DNA of 10,640 nucleotides from assembly GCA_031378715.1 (NCBI GenBank), contig JANNEN010000032.1, positions 1 to 10,640 on the forward strand, read 5' to 3'. Position numbers and translations under genes: made by a program. Origin of the DNA: Emticicia sp031378715. GTDB taxonomy: Bacteria > Bacteroidota > Bacteroidia > Cytophagales > Spirosomataceae. The notes below the pieces were generated by a model that saw only the letters and a list, made by a program, of their open reading frames with translations, was not told where the DNA came from and searched no databases. Below are positions 1-6,774 of the stretch, piece by piece (position 1 is the first letter of the stretch; each line of letters opens with the position of its first letter).

Positions 1-212
1 CGCACGTGGCGGTCGAGGCAATTTTCGGTAATATTGAGTTTTCCGCCCACAAACCATTCGATTTTGGGTTCGGTAAAGTTCCAGTTCAATACTGTACTCC
101 AAGGTTTACGCCACTCAAAATTATTGGCGGCAATTTCGCCCCAAAACTCTTCGGGGGTTTCGACACTTTTTTTATAGGCTGCTTCGTATTCTTGAAAAGA
201 GTTGATTTTCAT
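1..212 (-). CDS. acs: Acetyl-CoA synthetase (AMP-forming), N-terminal fragment
   Basis: Acetyl-CoA synthetase activates acetate with ATP and CoA, via acetyl-AMP, to acetyl-CoA in the cytosol. Only the first 70 codons are in the window; the family is normally about 630-650 residues, so most of the gene lies beyond the left edge. The start is ATG at 212-210, reading MKINSFQEYEAAYKKSVE. The fragment shows the usual N-terminal order for Acs: a helix with PEEFWGEIA, then WRKPWSTVLNWNF, then WFVGGKLNITENCLDRHV. The stretch before the edge, ending in NCLDRHV, is strongly typical of Acs rather than of other acyl-CoA ligases. The gene follows rny on the same strand but is separated from it by a terminator, so it should have its own promoter in 213-319. 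The best match there is TATCTTTA, one base off the Bacteroidota -7 consensus TAnnTTTG, with no convincing -33 partner. A propionyl-CoA synthetase cannot be fully excluded from 70 residues. Confidence 0.9.
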   Translation of the reverse strand, partial: MKINSFQEYEAAYKKSVETPEEFWGEIAANNFEWRKPWSTVLNWNFTEPKIEWFVGGKLNITENCLDRHV

Positions 213-310
213 AGTGGGCAATGAGTGAATTAGTTAATGATAGAACGAGTGAGTGCCGCAACACAAGATAACTTGCTCGTAAAGATATTAAATTTTTGAG
301 AAATTTTGGT

Positions 311-350
311 TAAAAAAAAGGCGATACATCACTGTATCGCCATTTTTTTA
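311..350 (-). terminator. Intrinsic terminator behind rny
   Basis: A perfect 9-base-pair stem (GGCGATACA paired with TGTATCGCC, 320-341) closes on a 4-base loop. On the minus strand it is followed by eight T residues, which makes a standard intrinsic terminator about 23 bases past the rny stop codon. The plus-strand side also has a T run (343-349), so it could work in both directions. It insulates acs from rny. Confidence 0.92.
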
Positions 351-363
351 TTCAAATTAATCC

Positions 364-1971
364 CTATTTCGCATACGATACACTTCGCATTTCACGAATA
401 ACCGTTACTTTGATTTGCCCAGGGTATTGCATTTCTTTCTCGATTTTTTGCGAAATATCAAAAGATAATTTACTCGCACTTTCGTCGGTGATATTTTCTG
501 AATCTACAATTACCCGTAGTTCACGCCCCGCCTGAATTGCGTAACATTTTTCCACGCCTTTGTAGCTCAACGCCAACGCTTCCAAATCACGCAAACGCTG
601 TACGTACGATTCCATCATTTCACGTCTTGCCCCTGGGCGTGAACCCGAAATAGAGTCACAGATTTGGATAAGTGGCGAAATCATCGAAGTCATTTCAATC
701 TCGTCGTGGTGGGCTCCAATGGCATTGATTACTTCGGGGTGTTCTTTGTATTTCTTAGCCAATTCCATTCCCAGCAAGGCGTGGGGCAATTCTTGCTCTT
801 CGTGCCATACCTTGCCGATGTCGTGGAGGAGCCCTGCACGCTTGGCGAGTTTGGCGTTTAAACCTAATTCTGATGCCATCGTGGCACACATTTTTGCTAC
901 CTCACGGGAGTGTTGGAGCAAATTCTGCCCATAAGATGAGCGGAAACGCATCCGTCCAATCATTCGGATAAGCTCGGGGTGTAGGCCATGAACGCCCAAA
1001 TCAATGACGGTTCGCTCACCAATTTCGTTGATTTCGTTCTCAATATCTTTCTTAGTTTTGGCCACAACCTCCTCAATACGGGCGGGGTGAATACGCCCAT
1101 CTTGTACCAAACGGTGGAGTGACAAGCGAGCAATTTCACGGCGAACGGGGTCAAAACTCGAAATAACGATTGCCTCGGGGGTATCATCAACAATGACCTC
1201 AACGCCCGTGGCGGCTTCCAAAGCACGAATATTTCGCCCTTCACGACCGATTACTTTTCCCTTGATTTCATCGCCTTCGATATTAAAGACTGACACGCAG
1301 TTTTCGATGGCTTGCTCGGCGGCAGTTCGCTGAATAGTTTCGATGATGATTTTCTTCGATTCCTTGGTGGCAGTCAGTTTTGCCTCCTCAATGGTTTGCT
1401 TGATAAAAGCCGATGCTCGGGTTTCGGCTTCACCCTTGATGGTGTCAATGATTTGCTGTTTTGCTTGTTCGGCGGTCAGATTGGCAATTTTCTCTAAGGC
1501 CTCAACCTGCTGGGCAAGCATAAAATCGGCTTCATCTTTGCGTTTGTTCGCAATTTCAACTTGCTTTTTTGCGGCTTCGGTTTGCTCGGTTAGTTTGGTT
1601 TGAAGCGACTCTAATTCTTTTTCTCGCCTGATGTTTTGTTGTTCAATTTGGCTCGCCTGCTGTTTCGATTGCACAGCCTGCTGCTCCATCTGTTTTACTC
1701 GCTGTTCGTTTTGTAGGATAATATTTTTTCGTTTGTTTGAATCCTCTTCAAAATCGGTTTTTAGCTTCAAATAATGCTCTTTTGCTTCCAACATTTTATC
1801 TTTTTTGATATTTTCGGCACTCTGTTGGGCATTTTTGATTACTTCATTGGCTCGAATCTCTGCTTCGGCATCTTTACTCTGAAAGTTTTTTTTGAGTAAT
1901 GCTCGACCCACTACAAAGCCCGCTGCCAGAGCAACGATGCCAGTGAGGAGTATTATTAACGTATTTGACAT
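364..1971 (-). CDS. rny: Ribonuclease Y
   Basis: RNase Y is a membrane-anchored endoribonuclease that starts mRNA decay and processing. The 535-residue protein is close to the usual length (about 510-535) and shows the full domain order: one N-terminal transmembrane helix (about 4-25), a long Gln/Lys/Glu-rich coiled coil (about 30-215), a KH RNA-binding domain (about 226-290) with the GxxG loop in IGREGRN at 241-247, and an HD catalytic domain (about 350-445). The metal-binding residues of the HD domain are visible: H354 in QHSREVA, H383-D384 in LLHDIGK, the HH pair at 421-422 and D439. The start is ATG at 1971 with no Shine-Dalgarno sequence, as usual in Bacteroidota. It lies downstream of zapA on the same strand after a 248-base spacer and ends at a strong terminator. 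In Bacteroidota a zapA-rny pair is, as I recall, common. Nothing looks truncated. Confidence 0.97.
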   Translation of the reverse strand: MSNTLIILLTGIVALAAGFVVGRALLKKNFQSKDAEAEIRANEVIKNAQQSAENIKKDKMLEAKEHYLKLKTDFEEDSNKRKNIILQNEQRVKQMEQQAVQSKQQASQIEQQNIRREKELESLQTKLTEQTEAAKKQVEIANKRKDEADFMLAQQVEALEKIANLTAEQAKQQIIDTIKGEAETRASAFIKQTIEEAKLTATKESKKIIIETIQRTAAEQAIENCVSVFNIEGDEIKGKVIGREGRNIRALEAATGVEVIVDDTPEAIVISSFDPVRREIARLSLHRLVQDGRIHPARIEEVVAKTKKDIENEINEIGERTVIDLGVHGLHPELIRMIGRMRFRSSYGQNLLQHSREVAKMCATMASELGLNAKLAKRAGLLHDIGKVWHEEQELPHALLGMELAKKYKEHPEVINAIGAHHDEIEMTSMISPLIQICDSISGSRPGARREMMESYVQRLRDLEALALSYKGVEKCYAIQAGRELRVIVDSENITDESASKLSFDISQKIEKEMQYPGQIKVTVIREMRSVSYAK

Positions 1972-2219
1972 TGGTTAGTTTTGTTAAAAAATTTATAAAT
2001 ATTTAGGAAATAAAGTAAGTATTGGCCGTAACAACGAACCAAAACAGCAAGCCAAGGCAGGGAAAGAAAAACAGAAGAAGGAGAGAAATTAAATCAAAAC
2101 GGAGGTAAGAAAGAAGTTTAACTAATCTGCATAACTCGCCAACTAATTGATAGTCAGTGAGTTAGTTGTTTTTTATTAATAAATCAGTTTTTACTTAATC
2201 GATAGTCCATTTATTTAAT
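1972..2219 (-). other. Long zapA-rny spacer: hairpin plus pyrimidine-rich rny leader
   Basis: No open reading frame or recognised RNA gene was found here. On the minus strand the spacer has two parts. Near zapA, at 2133-2163, lies a hairpin of 12 pairs (two of them G-U) with one A-C mismatch and a 5-base loop; it is not followed by a T run on the minus strand, but on the plus strand six T residues (2169-2174) lie shortly after it. Nearer rny, roughly 2041-2117 reads about 84 percent purine on the plus strand, so the transcript is C/U-rich and probably unstructured. A related 15-base motif occurs twice (2141-2155 and 2193-2207, 12 of 15 identical). A weak promoter-like pair (TTTG, 22 bases, TACTTTAT) could serve rny. 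A 6S RNA often lies next to zapA in proteobacteria, but I could not fold one here. Confidence 0.5.
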
Positions 2220-2516
2220 TCAACCAAGAGTAAGGCGTTGTTCGATGTCGTCGAGCCTTGTTTTGAGCGATTGTTGCAAAAGGTTATATTTATCTTGGTT
2301 TTTTTGAGACTCCACCATGCCCTCAATGGCAACGGTTATTAAAAAATCCAAAGAATCCATTTCTCCGCCGCTGTGGCTTTTGCTAAACGAGTCAAGTCGT
2401 CGATTGATGAGGCTGGCTGCTTTTCTAAAATAAGGTTCCATTTCGGGTTGAACTTTTAGGGTCACTACTCGACTCAATACTTTCAAACCAATCTCTATCT
2501 TTTCATTTACAACCAT
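2220..2516 (-). CDS. zapA: Cell division protein ZapA
   Basis: ZapA is a small cytosolic protein that crosslinks FtsZ filaments and stabilises the division ring. The reading is 98 residues from ATG at 2516, near the family's normal 95-110. The N-terminal half holds the ZapA globular fold signature: a beta hairpin (about VVTLKVQPEMEP) followed by a helix with FRKAASLINRRLDSF. The C-terminal half is a long helix, from about VAIEGMVESQ through QQSLKTRLDDIEQRL, that forms the tetramerising coiled coil. A TTG codon at 2522, two codons upstream, is also in frame; I prefer the ATG, which has GGAA directly before it. The gene lies 80 bases downstream of a coiled-coil gene and 248 bases upstream of rny, all on the same strand. 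The identification rests on fold pattern, size and neighbourhood, since ZapA sequences diverge strongly. Confidence 0.87.
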   Translation of the reverse strand: MVVNEKIEIGLKVLSRVVTLKVQPEMEPYFRKAASLINRRLDSFSKSHSGGEMDSLDFLITVAIEGMVESQKNQDKYNLLQQSLKTRLDDIEQRLTLG

Positions 2517-2596
2517 TTCCAATCAGACTTTGTGAGTTATGTTATTTTCTATTTTTTTACAGTCAAAGCATAAAAATTATCGGACTTTGACACTCA

Positions 2597-2968
2597 CTAT
2601 CCTTCGTTCAGCAAAGCTATACACGCATCAATCTCTTGTACTAATTCAGTGATTGTTTTCTTTATTTCTACGTTGTCAGATGACTTCTTAGCTTTATTTG
2701 TTACAATTTTAACACTTTCTTTTTGAATTTCTTTACTTTTTTCAAGAAATTCTTGTTTTTTTAGTTTACTCGTCAGATTTGCTATCTCTTTTTTGTGGTC
2801 AGCAATTTCCTTTTCTAAGTTTCTTATCTGCGATTTTAGTGCCAAGTTTTCTTCATAGGCCGTAGCATTGCCCGAAAAAAGGTTATTCGTTAATTTATTA
2901 AAACGAGCAAAGATATGAGCGTTTTCTTCTTTCATCAATATCTCGCTGTATGCCTGCTCAACTGTCAT
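2597..2968 (-). CDS. Small coiled-coil protein of unknown function upstream of zapA
   Basis: This 123-residue cytosolic protein has no signal peptide or membrane segment. After an N-terminal segment (1-36) it has a heptad-rich coiled coil (about 37-83, with LKSQIRNLEKEI), a Lys/Ser-rich linker (about 84-102), and an apparently conserved C-terminal helix ending in EIDACIALLNEG. The start is ATG at 2968; an internal Met at residue 12 is a possible alternative. From memory, Bacteroidota genomes often carry a roughly 95-120-residue coiled-coil gene directly before zapA, ending in a similar EID-CIALLN motif, annotated as hypothetical. The gene is followed by zapA after 80 bases on the same strand, and lies 46 bases after metZ. 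The gene and its surroundings are more AT-rich than metZ. Being small, coiled-coil and next to zapA, it could be a ZapA partner analogous to ZapB, but no sequence similarity to ZapB is visible and this is inference. Confidence 0.85.
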   Translation of the reverse strand: MTVEQAYSEILMKEENAHIFARFNKLTNNLFSGNATAYEENLALKSQIRNLEKEIADHKKEIANLTSKLKKQEFLEKSKEIQKESVKIVTNKAKKSSDNVEIKKTITELVQEIDACIALLNEG

Positions 2969-3014
2969 TATAGATTTTTTGGGGTTATATTAATCTCCGT
3001 AAAGTTACAGTTTA

Positions 3015-4187
3015 TCAAAGTAAAGATTTCTTTGCGGCTTGTTTAAAATCCGCTATCAAATCCTGAATATCTTCTAAGCCAACCGAACAGCGAACCAAAC
3101 CTTCGGTGATTCCCAGCTTTGCTTTGTCGGCAGCGGGCAGTTTCGAGTGAGTAGTTGTATTCGGATTCGTTACGATTGTGCGAGAATCACCCAAATTTGA
3201 TGAATTTGAGGCAATTTTTAACATTTGCGTAAATCGGTTGAGTCGCTCAAAACCACCCTCCAACTCAAATGTAACCAATGCTCCGCCCGCTGACATTTGC
3301 TTTTTTGCTAAATCATACTGTGGGTGCGAGGGCAGATGCGGATATTTTACGTTCGTAACTCCCTCCATTTTTGTTAAGGCTTTGGCTAATTTCAAAGCAT
3401 TTTCGCAGTGGCGAGCCATGCGAATTTCGAGGGTTTCTAAACTTTTTGATAGCACCCACGCATTGAATGGCGACATCGAAGGCCCTGTATGGCGGCAGAA
3501 AAAACGAATCGGGGCAATCAGTTCTTTCGTACCCGTGATGATGCCGCCCAAAACTCGCCCCTGTCCGTCCATGAATTTGGTGGCTGAATGAACAATCAAA
3601 TTTGCTCCAAAATCGGTCGGCGTATGAATAATCGGCGTTGCAAAGCAATTATCGACGTAATATATCAGATTATGTTTTTTAGCAATCCGTCCAACCATTG
3701 CCATATCGACCAATTCAAGTCCAGGATTTGAGGGAGTTTCCAAATAAATCATTTTTGTATTCGCTTGCACGGCGGCCTCCCAGTCGGCTTCGGGTGCGGT
3801 TGCATCAAGGTACGTGTGCGAAATGCCCCATTTTGATAAAATTTGGGTCAAAATCTGATGTGCCGAGCCAAACAAAGCCCGTGAAGCAATCACGTGGTCG
3901 CCCGATTTTAGATGAGCCGCAAAACCCGCAAACACTGCCGCCATACCCGTAGCGGTGGCGATGCCTTCTTCACAGTTTTCGAGCATACAAACCTTATCGA
4001 CAAACTCTTGCACCGACGGGTTAGAGAATCGGGTATAAATATTACCATCGAGGCTTTCGTCAAAAAGCTCTTTTCCTTGTTGGGCATCTTCAAAACAAAA
4101 ACTACTCGTCAGATAAAGCGGTGTTGAATGTTCACGAAATTGTGAGCGTTTGGTTTGGATTCTTATTGCTTTGGTTTGTTTCTTCAT
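3015..4187 (-). CDS. metZ: O-succinylhomoserine sulfhydrylase (Cys/Met metabolism PLP enzyme)
   Basis: This is a pyridoxal-phosphate enzyme of the Cys/Met metabolism family (cystathionine gamma-synthase superfamily). The MetZ type condenses an acylated homoserine with sulfide to give homocysteine, the direct-sulfhydrylation step of methionine synthesis. The 390 residues match the usual length. Visible features are the phosphate-binding YTR at 51-53 (contacting the neighbouring subunit's cofactor), GMAA at 81-84, the cofactor aspartate D179 in YYVDN, the Schiff-base lysine K204 in SATKFMDGQGR, and R367 in LVRCSVGLED, which binds the substrate carboxylate. The segment HTGPSMSPFNAWV (233-245) with the following SLETLEIRM is the pattern I associate with MetZ rather than MetB or MetY. 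Succinyl versus acetyl substrate cannot be settled from sequence, and a methionine gamma-lyase is a less likely alternative. The start is ATG at 4187, with AGGT 8-11 bases upstream. It lies 63 bases after the acyltransferase gene. Confidence 0.88.
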   Translation of the reverse strand: MKKQTKAIRIQTKRSQFREHSTPLYLTSSFCFEDAQQGKELFDESLDGNIYTRFSNPSVQEFVDKVCMLENCEEGIATATGMAAVFAGFAAHLKSGDHVIASRALFGSAHQILTQILSKWGISHTYLDATAPEADWEAAVQANTKMIYLETPSNPGLELVDMAMVGRIAKKHNLIYYVDNCFATPIIHTPTDFGANLIVHSATKFMDGQGRVLGGIITGTKELIAPIRFFCRHTGPSMSPFNAWVLSKSLETLEIRMARHCENALKLAKALTKMEGVTNVKYPHLPSHPQYDLAKKQMSAGGALVTFELEGGFERLNRFTQMLKIASNSSNLGDSRTIVTNPNTTTHSKLPAADKAKLGITEGLVRCSVGLEDIQDLIADFKQAAKKSLL

Positions 4188-4225
4188 TAATTCTACCTAA
4201 TTCAATTTTCTAATCTTTACTTTTG

Positions 4226-4246
4226 GGTCAGACGCACCGTCAGACC
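4226..4246. repeat. Short palindrome between acyltransferase gene and metZ
   Basis: A 21-base interrupted palindrome: GGTC and GACC, then GACG and CGTC, pair around a 3-base loop, with a single A-A mismatch (U-U in the minus-strand transcript) in the middle of the stem. It begins 4 bases beyond the acyltransferase stop and lies about 40 bases before the metZ start. On the minus strand it is followed by CAAAAGT, so it lacks the T run of a proper terminator. It could be a weak attenuating hairpin, a protein-binding palindrome or a copy of a dispersed repeat. I see no second copy in the window. Confidence 0.6.
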
Positions 4247-4250
4247 ATCG

Positions 4251-4820
4251 TTAGTTATTAAATTTCCCCTCTTTATAGTTTTTCATCCAATCTTTGTGAA
4301 AGCCACCGATTGTTTCAAAGAAAGGCAAAAAATGAGTTATCATGTCGGCTTCAAAATTCCCACTTGGGGTAAATGGTTCGGCAAAAATAACAGATTTGCG
4401 GGGGTAATCAAAACCTGTCATAATAATTGGTATTTTGGCTTCGTGAGCCATGTAATAAAAGCCTGTTTTTAGCTTGCTGACATTTTTTCGGGTGCCTTCG
4501 GGGGCAATGGCTACCAAAAGTTTTTCGTGATTTTTGAAAGTTTCGGCTACTTGTTGAACAAAGTTTGTACTTTGGGTTCGGTAAACGGGTGTGCCGCCCA
4601 AAGCCCGAAAAAGCCAGCCGAATGGCGGCTCGAAGAGTTCGGATTTTGCCAAAAACTTTATATCGAGGTTCACCGTTGGGCGAGTACCTAAGCCCAGAAA
4701 GAAATCGGAATTATGGTTGTGCGGAGCTACCACACATAAGCCTTTCGGAACAGTGAGTGGCGGATTGACGACCTGCCAACCTCTGAGTTTGAATCCTATT
4801 TTGAAGAGCCAGTTTAACAT
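4251..4820 (-). CDS. Small PlsC-like lysophospholipid acyltransferase
   Basis: This 189-residue protein belongs to the glycerolipid acyltransferase (PlsC/LPLAT) family, which transfers acyl chains from acyl-CoA or acyl-ACP to lysophosphatidate or related acceptors at the inner membrane. All four family blocks can be seen: the catalytic HX4D as H34-NHNS-D39, the GG-P-R block as GGTPVYR at 75-81, the EGTR block at 108-111 (acceptor phosphate binding), and the hydrophobic IPIIMTG block at 130-136. It is shorter than a typical PlsC (about 240 residues) and lacks a clear N-terminal membrane anchor, so it fits the short family members common in Bacteroidota rather than the main 1-acylglycerol-3-phosphate acyltransferase. 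The true acceptor is not determinable from sequence. The start is ATG at 4820, about 22 bases after the predicted transcription start of a good Bacteroidota-type promoter. metZ follows after 63 bases and may be co-transcribed. Confidence 0.88.
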   Translation of the reverse strand: MLNWLFKIGFKLRGWQVVNPPLTVPKGLCVVAPHNHNSDFFLGLGTRPTVNLDIKFLAKSELFEPPFGWLFRALGGTPVYRTQSTNFVQQVAETFKNHEKLLVAIAPEGTRKNVSKLKTGFYYMAHEAKIPIIMTGFDYPRKSVIFAEPFTPSGNFEADMITHFLPFFETIGGFHKDWMKNYKEGKFNN

Positions 4821-4849
4821 TTTGAATGGGGTAAATGGGTTGAACCTGA

Positions 4850-4880
4850 CAAATTTAGTGAGTATTATAAATGTGATAAA
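4850..4880 (-). promoter_or_regulatory. Bacteroidota-type promoter for the acyltransferase gene
   Basis: The minus strand reads TTTA (4880-4877), 19 bases, then TAAATTTG (4857-4850). The second box matches the Bacteroidota -7 consensus TAnnTTTG exactly; the first is one base off the -33 TTTG, at the expected spacing. Transcription would begin near 4843, giving a leader of about 22 bases before the ATG at 4820. The -33 box lies inside a 9-base tandem repeat. Confidence 0.6.
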
Positions 4881-4911
4881 TGTGGTAAATATGATAAACG
4901 TGGCGAATAAA
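4867..4911. repeat. Degenerate 9-base tandem repeat
   Basis: Five consecutive 9-base units: ATAAATGTG (4867-4875), an identical copy (4876-4884), GTAAATATG (4885-4893), ATAAACGTG (4894-4902) and a worn GCGAATAAA (4903-4911). The array occupies the spacer upstream of the acyltransferase gene, and its second unit contains the -33 box of the predicted promoter. Changes in copy number would change the sequence upstream of the promoter. Confidence 0.8.
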
Positions 4912-4968
4912 ACAATCTATATAATGTATTGGATATCAATAGTTTATCTAAAAATCTAACCCACATTG

Positions 4969-6123
4969 TCAATTTGCCAAATGCTGAATAACCGTGAATG
5001 GTTTTGGACTAAAACAAATAATAAAGATGAGCAATGCCAACCAACCCAAGATTTTTCGTTCGAGGGTGAGCGGTTTATTGTCAGAAGTTTCTGGGTGATA
5101 TACGCCCAAAAAACGCCCGAGCATAAGACCAAACGGTAGAAAACCTGAATAACCAGTAATTTCTGGAAAAAAGTAGGAAACTGCTAACTGAACTCCGACA
5201 ACAATCAAGGCAATCAGCAAGTTGGTTGTGACATTTTCGGTTATTCTTGAAAAACAGATGAAAACGAAGAAAATATAGACAATAAATTTGCCAAGTAAAT
5301 ACAAAAACGCCTCGGTGTTTTGGGTCGAAAATTCGTAAGCATTGAAAAAACCAAGCCCAGCATAGAATACAAAGCACGCAAACAAAATTGGTGATACGAT
5401 ATTGAAAGCACGGTCGCCGATGAGTCCGTAGAGGATATGTCCGCCGTCCAACTGACCAATCGGAATCAAGTTGAGTGCCGTAAAGAAAAGGGCTAAATAT
5501 CCTGCAAAAATTATTGGATAATTGGTGTAAAGGTAGGGGTGGGGTAGCTCGCCTGTGGCGATGTATTGTTCAAAAAAATTGAAGAGCAGACTATCCCCCA
5601 ATTTAATTGAAACGTAGTCGGGACTGGTTTCAAGAAACTTGCCGTAATCATTACCGTATTGTTTGAAAATGGGGAAAAGTTCAAAAACATAATCAAGCGA
5701 AGGTAAGTGCGTAAAACCGTACCAAAGTACGCCAATAGTTGCCACAAAGCCCGCCAACGGCCCCGCAATGCCAATATCGAAATATTTTACCCGTGAGTTG
5801 AGCCTTTCTTTGATGCGAATAAATGCCCCCAAAGTGCCAAATGTAGATGATAAGCCACCAAACCAAAGCGGAATATAATAAGGCAAAGATACATCGGTTT
5901 TGTGTTTTTTGGCGGTGAAATAATGACCAAATTCGTGAATAGTCAGTACGCCCAAAAACGGAACCGAATATTTTAATCCTTCCAGAAATTTAGACCAACC
6001 GAGGGGCGTTTCTCCAAAAAAGAAAGGTCGGCCATAAATCCATTCGGCTCCCGAAAACGTGGTTGCGATGAGGGTCAGAACAAATAAAACGATTTGTATT
6101 AGGAGCGTACGCTGTTGGTTCAT
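4969..6123 (-). CDS. Site-2 protease family membrane metalloprotease (M50)
   Basis: This is an integral membrane zinc protease of the S2P/M50 family, which cleaves substrates within the membrane, often to release transcription or sigma factors. Numbering from the ATG at 6123 (384 residues), the zinc-binding HEFGH lies at 63-67 in a hydrophobic helix. The second family motif is NLIPIGQLDGGH at 218-229, whose Asp226 supplies the third zinc ligand. Helices are visible at about 6-25, around the HEFGH helix, at 118-136, 204-222, 240-262, 274-292, 302-317 and 360-372. No PDZ domain is visible, so it resembles the PDZ-less, plant EGY-like or archaeal-like group rather than RseP. A TTG codon at 6144 is in frame seven codons upstream, but the ATG is preferred. 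The upstream phosphatase gene ends 30 bases before this start, so co-transcription is likely. No anti-sigma or sigma gene lies nearby, so its substrate is unknown. Confidence 0.93.
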   Translation of the reverse strand: MNQQRTLLIQIVLFVLTLIATTFSGAEWIYGRPFFFGETPLGWSKFLEGLKYSVPFLGVLTIHEFGHYFTAKKHKTDVSLPYYIPLWFGGLSSTFGTLGAFIRIKERLNSRVKYFDIGIAGPLAGFVATIGVLWYGFTHLPSLDYVFELFPIFKQYGNDYGKFLETSPDYVSIKLGDSLLFNFFEQYIATGELPHPYLYTNYPIIFAGYLALFFTALNLIPIGQLDGGHILYGLIGDRAFNIVSPILFACFVFYAGLGFFNAYEFSTQNTEAFLYLLGKFIVYIFFVFICFSRITENVTTNLLIALIVVGVQLAVSYFFPEITGYSGFLPFGLMLGRFLGVYHPETSDNKPLTLERKILGWLALLIFIICFSPKPFTVIQHLAN

Positions 6124-6153
6124 AGGTTTCGTTGTAAACCACAAAGTAACAAC

Positions 6154-6774
6154 TTAAAAAATGTTTTTACAATATTCTACGATAGAAGTTGGGGGTTCGA
6201 CTAAAATTGTTTGCCAACCCAAGGTATTTGCCGCTTCGATGTTATGAAAATTATCATCTAAAAAAAGCACTTCGTTAGCAGGGAGTTTTATTTCCTGCAA
6301 AACTGCGTGATAAATTTCGGCATCGGGTTTCCACATTCCCATTTCGTAGGAAAGAAAAAGTCGGTCGAAAAGCAAGGCTAAACTGTTGATACTGTGCGTT
6401 TTTTTGAGGTAAGCATTGGCGGCTTGGATATGAATATTATTGGTATTACTGAGGAGGTAAACGGGGTATTTTTGTCGAATATTTTTTATTAAATCTATTC
6501 GTTCGGCAGGAATATCGAGCAAAACGGCATTCCAAGCAGTATTGATTTGCTGGTCACTCAATGGAAAACCAAGAATTTGTCGGATAATTTCACGAAATTG
6601 TTCGTCAGAAAATTGTCCCGATTCATAGCGTCTAAATAGCTGATTATCAACGATTTGCTTTTCGATATAAGATTCTGACTTTGAAGTAAATCGGGCAAAG
6701 GTTTGATAAATAAGTCGAAAATTAATGTTAATGATGACATTTCCGAAATCGAAAATCACGGCTTTAAATTTCAT
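6154..6774 (-). CDS. HAD-superfamily phosphatase, YihX-like
   Basis: This 206-residue cytosolic protein belongs to the haloacid dehalogenase superfamily, subgroup of YihX (an alpha-D-glucose-1-phosphate phosphatase in E. coli). Motif I is FDFGNVI with nucleophile D9; the usual second aspartate is replaced by G11, as in E. coli YihX (FDLGNV). A helical cap follows at about 16-90, with the YESGQFSDEQF pattern typical of the subgroup. Motif II is LLSNTN (S109), motif III is K149 in GMWKPDAEIY, and motif IV is FLDDN with D173 and D174. All catalytic positions of the subgroup are present. The actual substrate is not predictable; members act on various sugar phosphates and small phosphoesters. The start is ATG at 6774. 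It is the first gene of a likely two-gene unit with the site-2 protease, transcribed away from the lipoprotein gene across a 292-base spacer. Confidence 0.9.
   Translation of the reverse strand: MKFKAVIFDFGNVIININFRLIYQTFARFTSKSESYIEKQIVDNQLFRRYESGQFSDEQFREIIRQILGFPLSDQQINTAWNAVLLDIPAERIDLIKNIRQKYPVYLLSNTNNIHIQAANAYLKKTHSINSLALLFDRLFLSYEMGMWKPDAEIYHAVLQEIKLPANEVLFLDDNFHNIEAANTLGWQTILVEPPTSIVEYCKNIF

Noticed and set aside
6..224. 72-codon plus-strand open frame at the left edge
   Set aside because: It is antisense to the acs N-terminus, whose minus-strand translation clearly matches acetyl-CoA synthetase.
1972..2219. 6S RNA (ssrS) next to zapA
   Set aside because: I could not find the long rod with a central bubble; much of the spacer is pyrimidine-rich and appears unstructured. 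A covariance search would decide.
3178..3591. 137-codon plus-strand open frame within metZ
   Set aside because: It is the antisense of an intact PLP enzyme, with no recognisable motifs and no promoter or start signal.
4188..4250. SAM riboswitch before metZ
   Set aside because: The spacer is only 63 bases and holds just one short palindrome, with none of the conserved SAM riboswitch core.
4591..4959. 122-codon plus-strand open frame, partly encoding repeated INV/NVV residues
   Set aside because: It is antisense to the acyltransferase gene and then runs through the 9-base tandem repeat, which explains the repeated residues.
6154..6774. Inactivated HAD enzyme because the second motif-I aspartate is glycine
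   Set aside because: YihX, an active phosphatase, has the same glycine; the nucleophile and the other motifs are intact.
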